DNA of 64,000 nt from Ananas comosus (lineage: Eukaryota > Streptophyta > Magnoliopsida > Poales > Bromeliaceae), in NCBI RefSeq assembly GCF_001540865.1, contig NC_033627.1, positions 11,343,874 through 11,407,873 on the forward strand. Direction: 5' to 3'. The notes below the pieces were generated by a model. That model had not been told where the DNA came from, did no database searches, and saw only the letters and a program-made list of their open reading frames with translations. Shown piece by piece: positions 57,766-64,000 of the stretch; positions within the stretch are counted from its first letter, which is position 1, and each line of letters opens with the position of its first letter. The position numbers and the translations under genes were made by a program.

Positions 57766-60110
57766 GGATATTTAGAACCCAATGGTAAGGAGGAAAAAAA
57801 AAAAGATGCAAGGGAAATGTTTTACATGAAATTGGTATCTTTGATTGTAATTATGTAAATGATTCCGAAATTTTTTTTTTTCTGCTTTACTGGTGATTTT
57901 GAAGTATAGGGGGTGAAGTATATGTTCCATAATCTGTCCTACCTTGAATATATATGTCACCAACGAAATCAAATGTTTTATTTTTTATTTAAGTTTAAAT
58001 TAAATGTATTAAATTTTTATTATTTTAATTAAAATAAAATTTTCGAATAATAAAAGTGTCATAAAAGCAACTGTATATTAAACCATGTTTATGTTAGTGT
58101 GCTATCTAATGTTTAAACTCTAGCTGTAGGGATTTTTGTTTATATACTTTTTACTACTATTCAATATTTTTAATTTTTTCATTAGTAAATCATTAGAGTA
58201 GGGATATATCGAAAGAAAATTGTTTTATTACCAAAAAAGCATTTTGGTCAATGAGGGATAAATAAGGTAGGGGCAATTGCTTATATACTTTTGAAAAGTT
58301 TCCGACTTTCTGATTTATCTCTCAAGGTTAATATTAAAAATACTCTTTTTACGTTCTAATCTATTTCAAATATATTCCTAAAATTAAAATTTGTTAATGA
58401 ATTCTGTTATCTTTATAAAATAACTATTTTGCCCTCTTAATATTTGCCCTTAAGTTAGGGGCACAAAAAGTATTTTATTTTTTAGTCTTTTCAAATATAC
58501 CCTTCTNTTTTTACTACTATTCAATATTTTTAATTTTTTCATTAGTAAATCATTAGAGTAGGGATATATCGAAAGAAAATTGTTTTATTACCAAAAAAGC
58601 ATTTTATTTTTTAGTCTTTTCAAATATACCCTTCTATCATCACCAATATTTCTTATTTGCCCTTAAGTTAAGGGCAAAAGTGATAGTTTAATTTTTTTTA
58701 ACTGTGATAGATATTTAACTCACGTTTAACCCAAGTTAACTTAATTAGTGATAACTGTAGGGGTATCTTGGAATAACGGAGGAATATATGAGGGATATAT
58801 TGGAAAGAAAAAAATAGAGATAAATGAAATATTTTCTAAGGGATTTTTTTTTGCAAATAGCTCCCTGAACAATTTTTATTTTAAAAATAGCCCTATCAAA
58901 ATTAAAATTGCAAAATGGCCCTGTTCCTGCCACGCAGACGCCACGTCAGCGCCACGGGGGCAGGGCCGGGGCCAGGGTGTTAAGTTGAACACGGTGAATC
59001 ATTCACCGTGTCTAAACACGGTGAATGGTTTACTGTGTTTAGTACGTATTTTTTGTATATTGAAAAATGGAATAAGGAGTAGGGATGTCAATAGGTATGG
59101 ATATCCGAAATATTATCCGAATCCAAACCCGAATAAATTATATATNTATTTAGAACCCAATGGTAAGGAGGAAAAAAAAAAAGATGCAAGGGAAATGTTT
59201 TACATGAAATTGGTATCTTTGATTGTAATTATGTAAATGATTCAGAATTTTTTTTTTTCCTGCTTTACTGGTGATTTTGAAGTATAGGGGGTGAAGTATA
59301 TGTTCCATAATCTGTCCTACCTTGAATATATATGTCACCAACGAAATCAAATGTTGTATTTTTTATTTAAGTTTAAATTAAATGTATTAAATTTTTATTA
59401 TTTTGATTAAAATAAAATTTTGAAATAATAAAAGTGTCATAAAAGCAAGTGTATATTAAACCATGTTTATGTTAGTGTGCTATCTAATGTTTAAACTCTA
59501 GCTATAGGGATTTTTGTTTATATACTTTTTACTACTATTCAAAATTTTTAATTTTTTCATTAGTAAATCATTAGAGTAGGGATATATCGAAAGAAAATTT
59601 TTTTATTACCAAAAAAGCATTTTGGTCAATGAGGGATAAATAAGGTAGGGGCAATTGCTTACATATTTTTGAAAAGTTTTCGACTTTCTAATTTATTCCT
59701 CAAGATTAATATTAAAAATATTTTTTTTACAATCTAATTTATTTCAAATATACCTCTAAAAATACTTTTTTTACATTCTAATTTATTTCAAATATACCTC
59801 TAGAGTTAAAATTTGTTAACGAACTCTGTTATCTCTATGAAATTACTATTTTGCCCTCTTAATATTTGCCCTTAAGTTAGGGGCACAAAAAGTATTTTAT
59901 TTTTTAGTATTTTCAAATATATCCTTCTACTATCACCAACATTTTTTATTTTTCTTAAGTTAAGGGTAAAAGTGATATTTTAATTTTTTTAACTACGGTA
60001 GATATTTAATTCACGTTTAACCCGAGTTAACTTAACTGGTGATAACTGTAGGGGTATTTTGGAATAACGGAGGAATATACGAGGAGTATATTGGTAAGAA
60101 AAAAAAAAAA
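57766..60110. repeat. Two direct copies of about 1 kb (57766-58845 and 59147-60100) with N joins
   Basis: Both copies begin tatttagaacccaatggtaa and run collinearly through ctaccttgaatatatatgtc, taaaccatgtttatgttagt and taggggtat(c/t)ttggaataac, with scattered substitutions. Single Ns at 58507 and 59146 sit at the internal breakpoint and exactly at the start of the second copy. The block between them (58846-59145) is unique here. Confidence 0.85.
58988..59040. repeat. Two CACGGTGAAT-type palindromes
   Basis: acacggtgaatcattcaccg and acacggtgaatggtttactg, the same motif family as at 49013-49160. Confidence 0.8.
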
Positions 60111-60272
60111 GGGTAAATAAATATTTTCGAAGTTTTGAAAGGGATATATAGACAATTATTCAATAATAAGGTATTGTCCCTAAACATAAATAATCTTTTA
60201 AAAAAATTTAAACATTATTTTATAATTTAAATATATATTTCGGGTATTCCTTGTGGATTAGGCGTTGTCCCA

Positions 60273-60275
<3 letters not shown>

Positions 60276-60316
<41 letters not shown>

Positions 60317-60359
60317 AGGAAGGAGAGAGAGAGGAGAGAGAGAGAGAGAGAGAGAGAGG
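60276..60359 (+). promoter_or_regulatory. (GA)n 5' leader of XCT
   Basis: GA repeats with short interruptions run right up to the XCT start codon. A purine-rich 5' leader is plausible; no TATA box is obvious close upstream. Confidence 0.6.
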
Positions 60360-63300
60360 ATGGCGGGGATGGGGGATGGGTACGTGGGGACGGCGCAGGA
60401 TGCGGTGAGGATACGGCGGCTGGAGAAGCAGCGGGAGGCGGAGCGGCGCAAGATCCAGGAGCTCAAGACCAAGTCCGCCGCAGCCGGAGGACAGACTGGC
60501 CTCCTCCAGTTCGGCTCCGGCACCTCCGAGGTCGCCCCGTCTTCCGTTCCCTCCCCCTTCCCCCCAAATCAAATCATGTCCCCCCTCAATCCAAATGATC
60601 TCTTTTCTTTTCGCTCCAACTTTTTTTTTTTGTTCTGGGGTTCTCTCTAGCCTTTATGAAATTTGATATCTGTTGATGTCTCTACACTCTGATTAGGCGT
60701 CAAAAAATTTTGTTTTGTTTTGTTTTGTTTTTTTTTTTTTTCAATTTTTGTTATGATACCTAACTAATTGTGAACCCTAGTTCCAGGTGCTTCTTTTTTT
60801 AATTTTTATTTTTTGAATTCTATGGGAAATGATTATATGTGCGCGATTTGATCTATATTGTTGTCTGCGTACTCTAATCAGGCATCAAAATTTGATCTTT
60901 GCTTTCCTTTTTTTATAAAATTTACAGCTTTTTTTTTTTTTTTTTTTTTTTTGTTTTTATTGACCTAATTCTTGTTGCCTTATCCAAACCCTAATATTGA
61001 TTGTTGCAATCCCCCGAATTCTCTTATGATGATCTCTTTCTACTTTTTTTCCCTCTTGTTCCTCATGTCTTTTTTCCAGCAAACATCCATTTTTCTAAAA
61101 AATTTTAACCTTTGAGAAATGATTACAAGTGAGAGATTTGATATCTGTTGATGTATCTGACTCTGATTGCGTATCAAGATTTTCTTTCTGGGGTAAATTT
61201 ACACTTTTTTTTTTTGTTCTATTGACCCTAGTTCTAGGTTATTGAATGAACATCTTGTGTTCTAATTGGGAAAAGAAAAAACCTTAGGAAAACCCTACTA
61301 TTGATGTTGATCTCCCCCTCTTTCTTGTTCCTCCTCTCCTCTCTTTGTTCTAACAAATCATCCAAATTTTTTTAAAATTTTATTTTTAATCTCTGAGAAA
61401 TGATTATAAGTTAGCAATTTGATCTCTGTTGCTGCATCCAGAATCCGATTATTAAGCATCTTTTTTTAAAAAAATAAGTTTACAATTTTTTTTTTACTGA
61501 CCTGATTGTAAAAAAAAAAACCCTAGTGATTAGGTGATTTGTGAGGCATTACTTATACAAGACTTGAGCTAGCAGATATTCTACCTTTTGATATTCAATT
61601 TATATGGTTTAAAAGATTTTTAGATCCTACATCGGCAGGGTTTCATATGACATAAAAGAAAGAACTCTGACTGACTGAATTAGGGTACTATGACTTGATT
61701 TAGTCGTAAGAATACTATTTCACTATGTGACAACTTTACCACTTGATCTTATATCTGTGGTGCGTGCATCGCTCGGTGCATTTATGAGGCCTCAATGTGC
61801 TTTTTGCCTATGCAACAATCGTACGTAGATTGAGCAAAGGTTTGCTATATCATTGTTTGAGACAATTTACGTGTTGGAAGAGAAATTTAGGCAATAAAAA
61901 CTCGCAATACCTAGGGTTGGTTCTCTAAGGTGAATATTGGTTTTCTAGCTCTGAATGGGCCATTGTCAAAATGAGCATCGAGCATCATGTCCTAGATAGA
62001 ACCATTCCTCTGTTTTGGAGCGGTGCATACGAGCTGTGGCACAAGGTTCTATCAGTGTTTGAAATGGTGCTTGGCGCGCACCTTAGGGCAGCTGAAGCGC
62101 AGCACCCTCTCTGAGGTGCGTGCCTAGGCTCTGAGGCGCGAGGCGCACGCCTCAGATGCACCTTGTAATATTTAAGTTTAATGGATCTAAGGTTTGGGTT
62201 TTTGGGTCTTGAGTTTTTTCAGCCCCCCCCNCCCCCCCCCCCCCTCCCCGCGTAGGATAGGAGCAGCAAGAAGCAAGAAGAAGCACTTTTAAGTTGAAAG
62301 TTGAAACATAATTTTTATGCATGTGATTTGTTTGCTTTTTTATGGTTACTTTGTTTTCATATGGCTATTTGGAAAAATTTTCATGTAAAACATCAATTTA
62401 AACTATGCTCTAGAAGACTTTTGCGTCTTTTTGTGCCTCGCGCCATTTCAAACACTAGCCATTGTTTGAAAAGACGCGCCCCTCGGCGCCTAGGCGCAAG
62501 GCGTGGGTCTCAGCGCCTCAGCAATAGCAAGGCGCAACGCTATTGCTGAGGCGCGAGGCGTGCACCTCAAGCGCCCTTTATAATATGCCTCAAGCGTGCC
62601 TCACAATATTTAAGGTTAGAAGGATTTTGGGTTTAAGTTTTCGGTTGTCAGATTCTAAATTTGATTCTTATACTTAAACCTGCTTTAATCTTAAAATAAC
62701 TCAAAAAAATCATAAAAATACCAATTGGATTAAGTTAGAAGGATTTTTGGTTTTAAGTTTTCGGGTTGTTGGGTTCTGAATTTGATTCTTGTACTTAAAT
62801 CCGTTAAGATACTTAAAGAAATTCTAAAATAACCCAACAAAATCCTAAAAATACGGCCACTCATCCCCTCCTGTCCCTCTCGTGTTCTCCATGTTCTGTC
62901 TTTGTTGCACCGTGCACCCACAGCAGCGGAAGCACGCAGCGGAGGCTGGTAGCAGCAGTAGCAAGCAGGAAGCAGCATCGACAGCAGGAAAAACAAGCAG
63001 CAGCGGCACCACAATCACTTTTTAGTTTTAAATTTAAAGTTGAAAACTTGAAATATATTTATTAATTTGAGAACCTATATGCATGTGTTTCTTTACTTTT
63101 TAATTTGAGAACCTATATGCATGGTTGTTGTGGGTTCTTTTCTATGTAGAATATCAAATTAAATTTGGCTTAGTAAATATGTGCCTCACCTTCTTGAGGC
63201 GTAGTGTACCTCGCAGTGTGCCTCGCGCCTTTCAAACACTGCTTTAGTCTTTCTACACAGACTAAACTTAGGCAGTAATATAGAAATAGAGTTGTTACAA

Positions 63301-64000
63301 AATAGTTGGTTTATTGTACTTACTAGATTTTGCTTGGTTCTTCAACATTTTCTTCATTTATTTTGATATTCTCCTACTTATTCCTACTACCGCAGTCTCT
63401 TGTGGATTTATTTTATCCCTGTTAAACAGTATATATCGTGTATTTGAGAAAGCAAAGGCTCCTTTGTGCTACGTAGAGTATTTACAATGTGATCTATTCG
63501 GTGGTATGCTGTGAAGGCCCTCAAGATTAAACTTATTCAGAATATGCATAAAATGCCCCTGGATTATAAGATTTTGACTAAACTTCTCTCCTTTTGTGAT
63601 TATATATATATGAAGGTTTTTTTGCTGATCGGAGCGTACTATTCTATCTTATCTGTTTAAACTTGTTATTAGTAAATTGCTATAATATAATATTAGTTGT
63701 TTGCTTTTAATATGACAGTTATGCACTCATAATTAGAATTACTTTGGATGTTTACTGATTAAATTTATTTATGTTTTGATGGTTTCAGATTCTTGAGACT
63801 GCATTTAAAAAGGAAACAGTTGGTTTAGTTACAAGAGAGCAATATGTTGAGAAGGTAAGAGGGGCCGAACGGTTTATCAGTGTCAATGTGGATTTTTTTG
63901 TCTTTAATAGGGAACACAAAATGACTGGCTACATTTCCTGTATCATTCCTGTGCTTTAGAGAGTCAACATCCGGAGCAAAGTTGAGGAAGAAGAGAAGGA
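60360..64000 (+). CDS. XCT: XAP5 CIRCADIAN TIMEKEEPER (XCT), 5' part
   Basis: Exons visible are 60360-60530 (57 codons), 63789-63854 (22 codons) and 63960-64000, running off the window. The protein begins MAGMGDGYVGTAQDAVRIRR, then LEKQREAERRKIQELK, GQTGLLQFGSGTSE, ILETAFKKETVGLVTREQYV, EKRVNIRSKVEEEEK. This is the highly conserved N-terminus of the XAP5 family, which in Arabidopsis is XCT, a nuclear protein affecting circadian period, light responses, small-RNA production and splicing. The XAP5 domain proper lies beyond the window. Both junctions are phase 0 with GT-AG borders. Exon 1 is very GC-rich and the first intron is 3.26 kb, holding two MITEs. Confidence 0.96.
62053..62457. mobile_element. 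MITE with CAGTGTTTGAAA ends, copy a (XCT intron 1)
   Basis: Left end CAGTGTTTGAAATGGTGC and right end (reverse) TAGTGTTTGAAATGGCGC. The interior begins with gaggcgcgaggcgcacgcc words, includes a C run with an N at 62231, then gcagcaagaagc and a gcatgtgatttgtttgc stretch. CA(G)TG...-type ends resemble hAT elements, but no 8-bp duplication was found. Confidence 0.7.
62460..63241. mobile_element. MITE with CATTGTTTGAAA ends, copy b (XCT intron 1)
   Basis: It directly follows copy a in tandem. Left end CATTGTTTGAAAAGACGCGC and right end (reverse) CAGTGTTTGAAAGGCGCGAG. It shares ctgaggcgcgaggcgtgcac, the agcaggaagcagca-type middle and tgcatgtgtttctttactt with copy a. It also has an internal direct repeat (aaggttagaaggattttggg, and again near 62735). 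Confidence 0.7.

Noticed and set aside
60251..60598. Arg/Glu-repeat frame through the XCT leader
   Set aside because: It is a translation of the GA repeat in another phase; the XCT frame starting at 60360 is strongly supported.

Overview
This is nuclear DNA of a flowering plant. The genes are split by GT-AG introns, no organellar or bacterial-type operon is visible, and most of the window is AT-rich, repeat-laden, non-coding sequence. The first coding exons of the ERD2-like and XCT genes are much more GC-rich than their later exons. That gradient is typical of commelinid monocots, so a monocot is my best inference; I cannot name the species.

I can support three gene models and one gene fragment, all on the + strand. 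(1) At 8171-8441 lies the last exon of an FCS-like zinc finger (FLZ) gene whose first exon I cannot find. (2) At 11288-18970 is a complete six-exon gene for a 274-residue ERD2-related protein (KDEL-receptor family). (3) At 48257-57469 is a 13-exon gene for a plant protein of roughly 630 residues that I do not recognise; it has a TATA/TGACGTCA promoter, a 16-residue tandem repeat and a poly-Gln tract. (4) At 60360-64000 is the 5' part of XCT (XAP5 CIRCADIAN TIMEKEEPER), running off the window.

Everything else is mobile-element debris. 1-7700: non-coding LTR-type fragments, MITEs and a 2.6-kb foldback element with an 8-bp target duplication. 8.9-11.0 kb: foldback MITEs. 14.4-16.9 kb: nested elements in intron 2 of the ERD2-like gene. 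19.8-25.0 kb: a Tourist-like element, tandem repeats, a Helitron 3' end and a 934-bp element with a 9-bp target duplication. 25.4-28.6 kb: a giant palindrome whose inner arms look identical while its outer arms are strongly diverged. 29.5-32.1 kb: a probable solo LTR. 32-45 kb: hairpin-ended MITEs, a tRNA-derived SINE, two further Helitron 3' ends and nested LTR-type fragments.

The most distinctive signal is a set of foldback MITEs inserted mainly at TA/GA microsatellites. Each arm carries a small internal hairpin whose stem word varies between copies, matches at both ends of a copy, and is shared between otherwise different body types. No transposase, reverse transcriptase or helicase reading frame is visible, so all these elements look non-autonomous. 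Several single-N positions sit on sequence discontinuities or duplications, so some apparent tandem duplications are probably assembly artefacts.
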